Part shown: positions 1-10,490 of the stretch, piece by piece | Numbering within the stretch: the stretch's first letter is position 1 | Layout of the letters: each line of letters begins with the position of its first letter | DNA from: Tetradesmus obliquus | Lineage: Eukaryota; Chlorophyta; Chlorophyceae; Sphaeropleales; Scenedesmaceae | Direction: 5' to 3' | DNA: 64,000 nucleotides | NCBI GenBank assembly: GCA_030272155.1 | Contig: CP126200.1 | Span: 1,798,001 to 1,862,000 of the forward strand | Position numbers and translations under genes: made by a program | Notes under the pieces: model-generated | The model's input: the letters and a program-made list of their open reading frames with translations, nothing else | What the model was told of the DNA's origin: nothing | Databases searched by the model: none

Positions 1-2368
1 TGACGCGACGATGAGCCTGCTACACAACATTTGACACTCATGCAGCGGTCAATCGCGATGCCGGTGCCGGTCTGCTGGCATCACATGCTACCGCAGCGGG
101 TGCGGCAGGCCTGCACAGTGTCTGCCCACGGGCATGGGGCAGCATCCGTTGCTTCATACAAGCCTGCATTCATGCACGGCTAGCATACGTCTGCAAAATA
201 TGCTGTAAGGACTTGTTGAGGTCCAGCAACTTGGCCACTGTTGTCAGGACTGCTGTCAGGACTGCTGTGCTTTCATGTGCTCTGATCAGAGCAGATGCTG
301 CCTGGTGTCAGGCTGTTGTATGCTTATTGCTGTACTGTGGCAGTTGCAAAATAGGCAATTCACTGCTTACAACTTGTACTTGTCGTGACGACAGAATATC
401 ACAAAGCGCAGCTGAACTTCAGTGCGGCACTGCTGGTGAGTGACTCACTTGCAGTTGTGCATGTGAGTGAACACATGCGAGCAGCAGGCTGCTGCCAATG
501 TTCATTCCTGCACAGTTCAAGCCTGCACAGCGGCTACAGTTCCAAAGCAGGGAGTGCACTCTGCACACAGCCACGGCACATTGAAAGGCGTTTGGTACTA
601 CCTAGTAGGCATGCAGAGAAGCTGCATGCAGCAGAGCTGCATCTGCAATCTGGCACATCAATATAACATTACACTGCCAGTGTCCTTTCTAAAACGACAG
701 ATGTGGGCAGAACCTCCAAATTGTGACGTGCATGAACTCCTGCAGTGTCCAACACATTCCCAAACCGCACCTCCTCCAGCAGCACTTGAAGGTGCTGACG
801 GCCGACGACAGTTCAGCAACTTACAATGCCAAACACAACTTGATGGCATGCCAGGCTGCCTTCAATCCATGCAATGCGCATTGCATGCATGTTCCATCAG
901 AAGCACAATGTCACGCCATGATGATGCGCATGCCGTGATAGCAGCTGCACTGCAGTGCTGCGGAGGGTTTCTACATTGGCAGCAGCACACTTAGCAGATG
1001 TTGCTGCCATTACCACAGGCAACTGGGTTGAACTGCGATGCACATGCCAAAGTGGCAGGTGTGGCGTGCATGGCGTCCATGCAACACGGCTGCAGTCAAG
1101 CCGCTGCAGAACAACCGAGGTGCAGGAGCACAAGATAACTTGGCATATGCAGCATACAGCAACGGCAGATAACACCTTTGAAGGATTTGACCCTGCTTAT
1201 GTGCGTCGCAACTGAGGTGCAGCACCACTGGCAGTTTCAGCATACATGGTACGACTGCATAGCTCTGGTCGAACCACTTGTGCCAGAGGGGCAGACATAC
1301 CACTGAACATATGCAAAACACAGCACAGCTCTAGCACAGTGGCTCGAGTCTGGTGTATAGTTGCGTGTTGTAACCGTCATGCACACCCGCTGGCAGTTCA
1401 AGCAATTCAAGAAGCAGTGCGGGTGCAGCAGCTTGGTAAATAACTAGATGCTGCAGCAACCAGCCTGCAATGTGCAGTGTAGCGCTACCCTACTGCTAGC
1501 AGTGACGTTCACAGAATGTCTACAGCATGTCCAGCTGTGAAGACAGCTGCAGGGATAGCCTGTGCAGTACATGAAACAACCAAACTGCCACACGTGGCAT
1601 CCAAAGCATCCGCTTGTTGCATGCTGTAGCTGTACAGCATAGCGAAATACGTGGAACAATGAGTGGCAGGAACTGCTGCCAAACACTCAGTCAAGTTGAG
1701 CAAACATGTGTGCAATAAGCAGTAGACGGCACAGCTAAGTACTGGCTGCTGTGGCGTCCAGGCAATAGTTGCCAGCACAAGCGCCCTCATGCATTTGCAC
1801 ACCAGAGTAACGTTACCTCTCAACAACGTTGGCAGCTGATACGTGTACGCATTGCACCACCTGCTCAGATCTGAGCAGTCTAGACTGCAGACTCCACATC
1901 GGCATGTGGCCGTAACATGTTTATGCAAAGCCAGCAAAAGGAAACTGCACGAGGAGCAAGTAACACACTTGGCGTGGCTATGAAATACCCAAGGGGAAAC
2001 CTTGCAGTCACGCCTCCCAACAAAGCAACTGCGGTAATGGCAGCACAACGCTCAGCCCAAGTATGCAGCAATACTCACGCCTGGGTGCAACAGGTGCCAC
2101 CAAGCATCTGTTGACTGTACTCAGCAACGCAATGTGAGCCACTGTTAGCTGTCACACCAGATCATTAGCACAGAGGTCCAGCATGCCGCAGCACTGCACT
2201 GCAGATGCGGCACCCTTGCGCTGTGGCAGCATAGGCTTGCAGCATGAAGGCCTTGCCAACAATTTGCCACATAACCACGCAGCGCTGTATGTGCTGCCAT
2301 ATGCGGTTGTGATGACAGTGTTGCAACCCGCGGTCAACTCAAAACAACCAAAGCACAAGATACGGCAA
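1..2368. other. No gene recognised
   Basis: I see no open frame with convincing protein character, no conserved motif and no good exon chain on either strand. The open frames here are Cys/His/Ala-rich, overlap on both strands and look like by-products of GC-rich, stop-poor DNA. It may be intergenic sequence or UTR of a gene lying to the left. Confidence 0.5.
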
Positions 2369-2668
2369 CACAGCTCATGTGCTGTGCGCAAAACACAGCT
2401 CATGTGCTGTGCGCAAAACACAGCTCATGTGCTGTGCGCAAAACACAGCTCATGTGCTGTGCGCAAAACACAGCTCATGTGCTGTGCGCAAAACACAGCT
2501 CATGTGCTGTGCGCAAAACACAGCTCATGTGCTGTGCGCAAAACACAGCTCATGTGCTGTGCGCAAAACACAGCTCATGTGCTGTGCGCAAAACACAGCC
2601 CATGTGCTGTGCGCAAAACACAGCTCATGTGCTGTGCGCAAAACACAGCTCATGTGCTGTGCGCAAAA
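2369..2668. repeat. 25-bp tandem repeat, 12 copies
   Basis: Twelve head-to-tail 25-bp units, each starting CACAGCTCATG and ending GTGCGCAAAA, run without gaps. They are nearly identical; one unit near 2594 has CAGCCC for CAGCTC. Because 25 is not a multiple of three and the unit has no stop, all three forward frames stay open. That creates a 238-codon open frame that I do not believe is a gene. There are no spacers, so this is a minisatellite and not a CRISPR array. Confidence 0.95.
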
Positions 2669-3448
2669 CAAGCACAATCAACCCCTAGCCGCCAGCAGCT
2701 GCACAGACATGGCAGCACTCACACAGAAACCACAAACAGCTCTCATGCTTTGTCAACTGCACAAGTTGAAACATGGAACACTGGCGGGCACAAAGCATGC
2801 TGTCGGCTGCTCAGCAGTACTGTCAGTATTAAGCACCAAAAGGCTAGACAGCCTGACGCGGTGCTCCTCAAACAGTTGCAAATCTTGAACACGCTTTAGC
2901 GTAGGAAATGGCCATCCCACCCATCCTGTTGCATCAAGCTCACACTGCATAACCCCACGCTGCTCATCTATCGACTGCAAGGCCTCGAAGGTTGTGGGTT
3001 ACCAATCAACAGCAGCGACTATTGAACTAAACTAGTTCTCGTTGTACTTTGCGCATGTGGAGTGACAAGCCTGCACGCAGCCAGCGGCAAACACAGCAAC
3101 GCAGACGCTGCGTTGGAACAACATTGTGGCCACCATCTTTGCGCCCGCCCCGCATCTTTCCAAAACCACATCCCTGTGCCGTGACTGCCCCCTATAAGCT
3201 ATGTCATCCCCATCAACAACAGGCAGCTGGCATGTGGCATAGCCAGCAGAGTAGATGCTGATGCTGCAGGTTCCCTATGAACATTTGCGTATGCACCCCT
3301 CAGCTGTGAGCCACAGCTGTTGTCAAACAGTGTGTATGGTTTGATAGCCCATTGCGCAACCAAAACCCCGCCATATCGTCCGGCAGCTAACCAGCTGCAC
3401 CCTTGCTGAGTATACCCATCACGTTTGTAGAACCCTCCCAAACACGCC
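2669..3448. other. No gene recognised; 3' flank of the gene at 3449
   Basis: No coding signal is visible. The right part is presumably the 3' UTR of the minus-strand gene that ends at 3449. Confidence 0.4.
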
Positions 3449-3939
3449 TCAACCTGAAGCGCCACTCTCCACGCTGCTGGCAGCACTGCAGTCTGTCATG
3501 CCGCTGCTGGCCCTGCTGCTGCTGGAGCTGCCAGGAGCCCTCGCCACACCAATCAAAGACAGCCCCGCGCTGCTGCCGCTGCTGCTGCTGCTGGCGTTGC
3601 TGCTGCCAGAGGAAGCAGTGCCCAAATGCAGCCCTCCAGCAGCTGCTGCAGCTGCTGCCTCACTGCCGGCAATCATAGCAGGGAAGGGTGAGACAACAGG
3701 CCTCACCAGAGGCAGCTTCACTTTGAGCTCCTTGTGACCCTCACCAGTGCGGGGGCTGGCCTTGCTGCTGCTGCTGCTGCTGCTGCACTTGCGGCTGAAG
3801 TTCAGCAGCATGCAGCCAGCAGGCAGCACACCGTCAGCACCATCTTCCCCATGGCCCCCTGCTGGCTTGTTCACACAGCACTGCTTGCCGCTGCCGCTGC
3901 CGCTGCTGGCATCTTTGCCAGCCTTGCAGCCACCACCAC

Positions 3940-3975
<36 letters not shown>

Positions 3976-6529
3976 GCTGCTTGAGCTTCTTCACTACTTT
4001 CTTGAGGGCCTTAGAGCCGTCGCTGATCTTGTGCCCCAGGTAAGCAGCAGCAGCATCAGGGGGTGCTGACCAGAAGCCCAGAAGCTTGCCCAGGTCAAAC
4101 ATGGCCACACAGGCCAGTGCGTGGTGGCTGTGGGCCAGGTAGACCTGCTGGTAGGTTGCTGCTGGGTCGCTATACCTGTTGATGGAAACACAGCAGCAGC
4201 AGGGGCAGCAGGAAAGTTTAGATCCAGCGTGCCTGTAGCCACAGCATGTACACGTCACATGGCATACAGAGGAGACAGGTAGACCTGCTGGTAGGTTGCT
4301 GCTGGGTTGCTGCACCTGTTGATGATGCAAGGGTAGCAGCAGCAGCAGCGGAGGGCAGCAGATACAGCAGGAGTTGGTTGACCTGCAGCGTATCTGTAGC
4401 AGCAGCAGCCTGGATATGTGGAACAGCCTACAGGGCAGCTGTCACCAACCTACATGCTGCACACCACGCAATGCACGCAACGCAATCTCACTGTTAACAC
4501 AGCTGTTGCGCGTCAGCTCCCGCACCAGCCATCATGCAGAGCCCGCGCCGTTCTTGGTCTTGGTAGCAGCCAGCAACCCATGCATTGCACTGCACACACG
4601 GCTGTTCGCAACACCGCACCAGCCTCACCTGCTGTCGTGCAGGCCCGCGCCGTACTTGGCCTTAGCAGCAGCAAGCAACCGGTGAACTGACACGCATACA
4701 CACTGTTCATCACACCACGCCAGCCTCACCTGCCATCGTGCAGGCCCGCGCCGTACTTGGCCTTAGCAGCAGCCAGCTGATGGAGTTGAATGCAGGCATG
4801 CCACAATCACACAGCTACAACTGCATTGGTTGTACCAACACTCACCTGCCGTCGTGCAGGCCCGCGCCGTACTTGGCCTTGGCGGCAGCCAGGGGCGCAA
4901 AGGGGTAGTAGCCGCTGCCCTGCTTGAAGGAGAACTCAAACAGCAGCCGGATGCGATTGCTGCAGGTGAAGGTGTCATCGTCCATCTGATACAGCGGAGA
5001 CAGGCCCAGAGAGATGAAGCGGATGCCGCTGCTGCTGCTGCTGGTGGTGGTGGTGGTGCTGCTGCTGTTGGTGGCTTTGCCACCTTGTTCAGCAGCTCCT
5101 GCTGCGGCTGTGTCTGGCACCTGCTGCTGCTGCTGCTGCTGCTGCTTTTTGAGCAGGGACTTCTTCACACTGAGCTTTTTAGCGGGAGCTGCCAGGCGGC
5201 CCTCCTCACGCACCCTGCAGCGACAACGCAGTAAACAGCATAGCAACAGTCTGAGTGAGAGGGTCCTTATACGCCAAGTCACCCTGTTACACAGAGATGT
5301 CATGCTCAGCCCTGCAGGATGTTCACAAATGCAACACGTGTTGCCAGTGCACTGGCTTAGGCACGAAGTTGCCAGAAAGCAGGGTGAGCTGCACGTTGCT
5401 TCGAGCAGCTTATCCATGCTTGACCTAACACTGCTACGTGATTTACAGCAAAGCCTGCACCGACCTGTCCATGAAGTTGCTGACCAGCAGGTTGAGCACG
5501 CCCGGGTGCGCGTCCGGCACCATGCGCGTGACGTTCGCGTAGTAGCCGACCACATTCGAGGCCTCAAACACGGCATCAAAGAAGATGAAGCCCAGCAGGC
5601 GCCCGCTTCCCGCCTCGCGCGCCGTGAACTTTCGCACGCCGGGCTCGGGAGCGAACACAGGGAGCCGGTTGATGAACCAGACACGGCCTGCAGCACGATG
5701 GCGGGCATGACATGAATTTAAAGAATTACAGCGAAAACTATGTGGAAACTACATAATCGCCGTTCATGAGCCTAGGCTGCAGCGAACGGGCACTCTGCAC
5801 AGCATCCAACGTTTGGCAGTGAAAACCTGAAGCACATCGCAGAAGCAGAAACCTTGATGCGCACCTGCGTGCTTGCCCTTGCGTGAGATCCACTGCCTGT
5901 CCACAGCCTTCATCTCTGATGCCAACTGCGCCCAGTCAGCGCCACCCGCTGCTGCTGCTGCTGCTGCTGCGCCCTTGCCAGCTGCCTGCAGCATTGGGGC
6001 CGCCTGCATGACCTCTTCAACAACCACGCCCTTGGCAGCAGAGGCGATCGCGCTGCGCAGCCCGCGCTTGGCGTAGCCTGCAGGGGACGCACAGGAAGCA
6101 GCGCATTGCATGTGTTTTGGAGACAATGGGCTGCAGGAGAAGCTTCTGGTGGGACACCCGACTAGGCAATGCATGTTTACAGTGCATCCTTGACAAAGCT
6201 CTTTCTGAAAGCTTTGAAGATTAAACTTTGCTAGCAGATATGCCAGAAAACCACTGTGCCACAGTATCGCAATAACAGCAGAGCCCCAGTGCAACCAGTT
6301 GAACAGACGGATGAAACAGGACACAACAACACACCCTTTGGCACTGCCGTATACATTGCACCAAGCAAGTCGACATATGCAGCAGGAACGACACGAACAG
6401 TGCGGCCGCCGCCGCAGCAGCCCTGACCTGCAAAGGTGTAGTTGGCCAGGTCCAGCTGCGTCTCGCCTCCCACAGAGTTGATGAGCAGGCCAAAGGAGCG
6501 CAGCACCAGCGCAAACGCAGCGCTGACCT

Positions 6530-6626
<97 letters not shown>

Positions 6627-8108
6627 CAGCAGCAGTGTTGTGGGTGGGCGGCAGTGCAGGAACAAAGCCGTCAAGAACGCAGCGCGGACCTGCAGCAGCA
6701 GAGTGGGGTGGCAAAGAGAGCAGAAACACATCTGTTTTGGGTGGTGCCACAGCAGCACTGCGGTGGATAATTACTGTCACCAGCAGTGCCTTTTGCGCAG
6801 TCAGCAGCTGCAAGCAAAGCAATCTTCCGGCAGTGATGTCGCTGATCAGATGTGACAGGCTTGCTGATCAACCTACGTGTGCCACACTGGAATTGTGCGT
6901 CATGCATTGTGTCTGCTAACTACACAACTGTGTGATGCCTGCTGTGCACTAGCGCTGCCAACAGCCATTCACAGGCTTCGAACAACAGCGCTGCCGGAGG
7001 CTGCCAGAATGGCTGCAGCCTTGTTTCCGTTGCCAGGCGGGTGAGACCTTTTTTGGCTGGCCATACACAGCAAACATGTGAATTTGGCCGCCGTCATCAG
7101 CAAGATACTCCAAAACACCCATCAGGATTGCACCCTGGCCCTTCCCACCTGCATGAACATGGCCTTTGGGTGCTGTTTCAGGAACGCCCCCGCAATCAGC
7201 GCAAAGTTGGCAGGATCACAAATCGGGTCTCCCAGCGCCACGGGTGTCTTGATGTTGAGGAATTCCGGCCCATTGAACATCATGGCGTATGCAATGTAGC
7301 CCACATCAGGCAGCAGGAAGTGCTGTAGGCCCTGCTGCAGTGTGGAGAGGCTGAGGATGCCCCTGCCGTGATGCAGGATGTGGGGGTAGAGGGCGTCGTG
7401 TGGTGAGGCAGCGCCAGCGGTGTCTGCTGCTGCTGCTGCTGCTGCTGCTGTTGTGCCTTGCGCGTCCTGCAAGGCAGATCATGGACAGCTGATGGATGAT
7501 CCAGGGAGATGCTGCAGTGACTCAAGGGAAGCAGGAAAGTGGCTGCTGCCGCACACTTTGCTATCTAAGATGTGCAATAGATGTGTTGAATCACTGCAAT
7601 GCATGCTGCTGTTATTATTCTGAACGCTTCTGTGCCCAGGCCAGCACCTGCACGCAAGCTGATCAAGCTCACTGCAAGTTGCTGCCTATCGATCTGGGCA
7701 AATGCAGGCAAGCAGTGCTCAACAGGCACCTGTAGGCAGACACAGCTGCTGGGGCATCCTTTATCACGATTGTAAGGTGAAAAGAGGCTTTTCCTGGCAG
7801 CTGTTGCTCACCTTAGTTTTGGAGAGTGTGGCGTGCTGGTGCTGCTTGGGTGCCTGATCAAAAGGCTTCCAGGTTGACGCGTCTGCTGCATAGCGACTGG
7901 CATTGCTGCTGCCATTGCCTGAGCTGCTAGTGATTCGGCTGTCATCGCTGCAATCGCTAATTGGCGAGCCAGTGCGCTGCTGTTGCTGCTGATGCTGGAG
8001 GAATCCGGTGTCTTTCAGTTTTGATGGGTTCAGCTGGTTTCCAAGATGCCCGCCAAGATGCTCGTCCTTTTGCCGAGAAACACCGAAGCATCCGCCGTAG
8101 CAATGCAT
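3449..8108 (-). CDS. DUF2156 / lysylphosphatidylglycerol synthase C-terminal-like protein (7 exons)
   Basis: Seven minus-strand exons: 8108-7812, 7466-7149, 6527-6428, 6077-5865, 5687-5465, 5214-4846, 4175-3449. They sum to 2247 nt, 748 residues, with all phases matching. Residues from about 110 to 560 follow the DUF2156 (LPG_synthase_C, GNAT-like) pattern. A first half has PDVGYIAYAMMF, ALGDPICDP, MFMQVS and an INSVGGETQLDL block. A second half has VWFINRLPVF, GRLLGFIFFD, ISLGLSPLYQ and a GSGYYPF block. Bacterial relatives add lysine to phosphatidylglycerol or have unknown roles, so the substrate here is unknown. Oddities: a Ser/Gln-rich insertion in exon 6, a long Ser/Gly tail, and an intron before exon 3 that ends in about 31 CTG units. 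The start is the first in-frame ATG; the N-terminal 100 residues are low complexity and could include a targeting peptide. Family call is strong, exact function is not. Confidence 0.8.
4276..4323 (-). repeat. Decayed copy of exon 7's 5' edge with acceptor
   Basis: This stretch repeats the first about 35 bases of exon 7 (genuine edge at 4175) together with its upstream CAACAG acceptor. It lies just upstream of the real exon in the same intron. The copy differs at a few bases and its reading does not continue usefully. Confidence 0.75.
4522..4846 (-). repeat. Array of exon-6 donor-edge copies
   Basis: The last about 45 bases of exon 6 plus its GTGAG donor (genuine edge at 4846) recur three times downstream, at about 4726-4775, 4624-4676 and 4522-4576. 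Spacing is roughly 102-115 bp. The two nearer copies are close matches and keep a GTGAG donor. The furthest is more diverged and has GGTGC where the donor was. The array is a tandem duplication across an exon-intron border. Confidence 0.85.
6531..6635 (-). repeat. (CAG)31 / (CTG)31 microsatellite at a 3' splice site
   Basis: Thirty-one uninterrupted CAG units on the plus strand, then one TAG, then three CAG. On the coding (minus) strand this is a CTG run that ends directly in the CTGCAG acceptor of exon 3 of the DUF2156 gene. The run therefore occupies the polypyrimidine-tract position. Confidence 0.95.
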
Positions 8109-9541
8109 ATTGCAGAGCTTTCTTGCACAGATTGTAGCTGTTCAATCAGGGCAGCCTGATCGGCTGCACGCGACAGCAGGTCTGGCGCGCACACATATGT
8201 AAGCAAGGCCTAAGCCAACTTGGCTGCAACTATGCGGCTAAGGAATCAGGTAGTAGCTTGTGACTTTAAGTCCGACCGTTGCAGCAACCTGTTGGCTCCT
8301 TGGAATCATGCGAGTGAGCCGGAAACTGTACGCGCCGGCACCCGGTGCATGCCAGCACAACAATTTGTTGCAGGGCCGTAGCAAACATGTGATATAGTAG
8401 CTGGCTGAAACATCTAAGCATATTTCGCGCTCATCTGTGAAATGCACGGCTGCTGATTTGGTAATGGTTTCCAACCTTGGCCGGTGCTGACCTTGCTGTA
8501 GGGCCGGGGCCCATATAAGGGGGAAAAATAAGAAGGGAAAAGAGGGAAAAGGGGGGAAAAAGAGGGAAAAGGGGAAGGGGGAAGGGAAGGGGAAGGGGAA
8601 AAGGAAAAAGGGGGAGGGGAAAGGGGAAAAAGGGGAGAGGAAGGGAAGAAAAGGGGAGAAGGGGGAAGGGAAGGGGGAAAGGAGAAAAGGCGGGAAGGCA
8701 AGGAGGGAAAGCAGGAGCAGAAGCAAAATGGCGTCCCGTGCTGAACGCGGCAGGGATGCGGTGAAAGAAAGATCAACTTCGCTGTTATTTGTGTGCACTT
8801 GCAGCGTTCATCTCAATGACTTGGCACTGCCCGTGAGCAGCTTATCGTTGATTTGTGTTGCCTTTCCGCACCACCTGACCACGAATACCACACGTATTGT
8901 GCACGCTGCCCACAGTAAATGCATTTGTATTTGACATTTGTCATTTCACTTTTAGCAGGCGTGACACCCTGTCGACGTCGCAAATAGCATGAGCAGTAAC
9001 AAAACTTCACCCGCTCTGCAGCATATGCATGACATGCACGTGCATATCAGCACTGAGCAGCACTGAGCAGCACTGAGCAACTGCCATAGGTAGTGCTGGA
9101 TGTTCAGACCTCAACATACTTCCAGCAGGTGCCATGCATTCACATGCAGCAACATAACAGCGAGCTCTGCACAGGATCTGGTTCTTAGCATTGCAGCATG
9201 CAGGCTAGCAGTCCTGAGCACCCACCAGCCGAGTTGTAACATATCCAGCATCATCACCGGGCTTGAGCAAGCTATCCCAGCTAGGGCCATCCCACATTTA
9301 TGTATGAAACAGATGGTCATGCACAGCATGTGCTTGCCAGCAGTGCACTTGAAATTGAAAAAAAGTGCATCAGCTCACTAGCACTAGCAGTGCTGAGCAG
9401 TGCTGAGCACCTGTAAGCAGCATTGCTACAAGTTGGAACCTCTGAGGTGTGAGCAAGTCAGTCATACAGGTAATCATGACCATATCATGCAATAAACGCT
9501 CTTCAGCTGTTGGCAAACAGACCTCAAGTTCATCAAGCTCA
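8109..9541. other. Intergenic; presumed promoter region of the DUF2156 gene
   Basis: I see no gene. It contains the purine tract listed separately and a short (CAGCACTGAG)3 run near 9050-9078. The 186-residue minus-strand frame over the purine tract is only Pro/Phe/Ser low complexity. Confidence 0.5.
8530..8690. repeat. 161-bp uninterrupted polypurine tract
   Basis: Only A and G occur on the plus strand from 8530 to 8690, mostly as GGGAA and GGGGAAAA variants. Purine-rich sequence with single interruptions extends to about 8517 and 8725. Tracts of this kind can form triplex (H-DNA) structures. It sits about 420 bp upstream of the DUF2156 start codon. Confidence 0.9.
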
Positions 9542-10454
9542 TCATGCTGCAGCCGGCCCTTCAGCAGCTGCAGCAGGCGCTTCAGCAGCTGCAGCATGCC
9601 GCTCAGCAGCTGCAGCAGGCTGATCAGCAGCTGCAGCAGGCTGATCAGCAGCTGCAGCAGGCTGATCAGCAGCTGCAGCAGGCCCTTCAGCAGCTACAGC
9701 AGGCTGTTCACCAACTACAGCAGGCTGTTCACCAGGTGCAACAAGCTGTACACCAGGTGCAACATGCCCGTCACCAGGTGCTACATGCTGCTGAAAAGAT
9801 GGGCACCCTCTCATGCGGCACGCATGGCCCTCGCTGCCATCTCTGGAACACTGAGCTGCAGTGCAGTGCTGGCCACCTCTGCCACCTGGGTGCACATTTC
9901 TGGCATCCTTGATGAACTGGTGGCAGTTTGAGCACACCTTCGGCACGCTTTCACCGCCACGCTTCTTCCTAGGCATCACCACAAAGCCAGCAGACGAGCC
10001 ACTAGCACTGGACCCAGCATCCTGCATGGACCCCTGCACACCCACTGCCTGTGATGCCTCAAAAAGCCCAGCAACTGCTTCTTCACCTGCTGACATGTTT
10101 TTGTCACCTTGCAGTCCCGGGCCTGCTGCGTCAAACCTCTTGCGCTTCATGACTTGAGCTCTGTGCTGCCGTCGCTCTGTTGCAGTCAATCCTGCCGATG
10201 GCACATGTCCAGCGGTAGCAGCTTTGGGCAATGAGTCATGCTGTGGCTGCTGCTGTTGCTGCTGCTGCTGCATAGTAGGCCATTGGCACTGCTGAAACTG
10301 CCAAGTTTGCTGTCCAGCAGCCGCAGCCGCATGCATCATCTGCTGCATGCACAGCACCTGGTATTGCTGTTGCTGCCGCTGCTGCAGATGCAACAGCAGT
10401 TGTTGCTGCCTGACATGCTCCTCTTGAAGCATTTGTTGCTCCTCCCATCGCGAT

Positions 10455-10490
<36 letters not shown>

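Noticed and set aside
2369-2668. Possible CRISPR array
   Set aside because: The units abut with no spacers and the genome is eukaryotic.
2183-2899. 238-codon plus-strand open frame
   Set aside because: It is mostly the 25-bp minisatellite, which is open in all three frames. It has no domain and no splice or start context.
8238-8798. 186-codon minus-strand frame
   Set aside because: It is translation of the purine tract's complement (Pro/Phe/Ser/Leu only), with no protein-like region.
9544-9912. Leu-Gln-Gln repeat protein on the plus strand
   Set aside because: It is the antisense of the 21-bp repeat encoding the AAADQPA tail. It has no splice context and is pure repeat.
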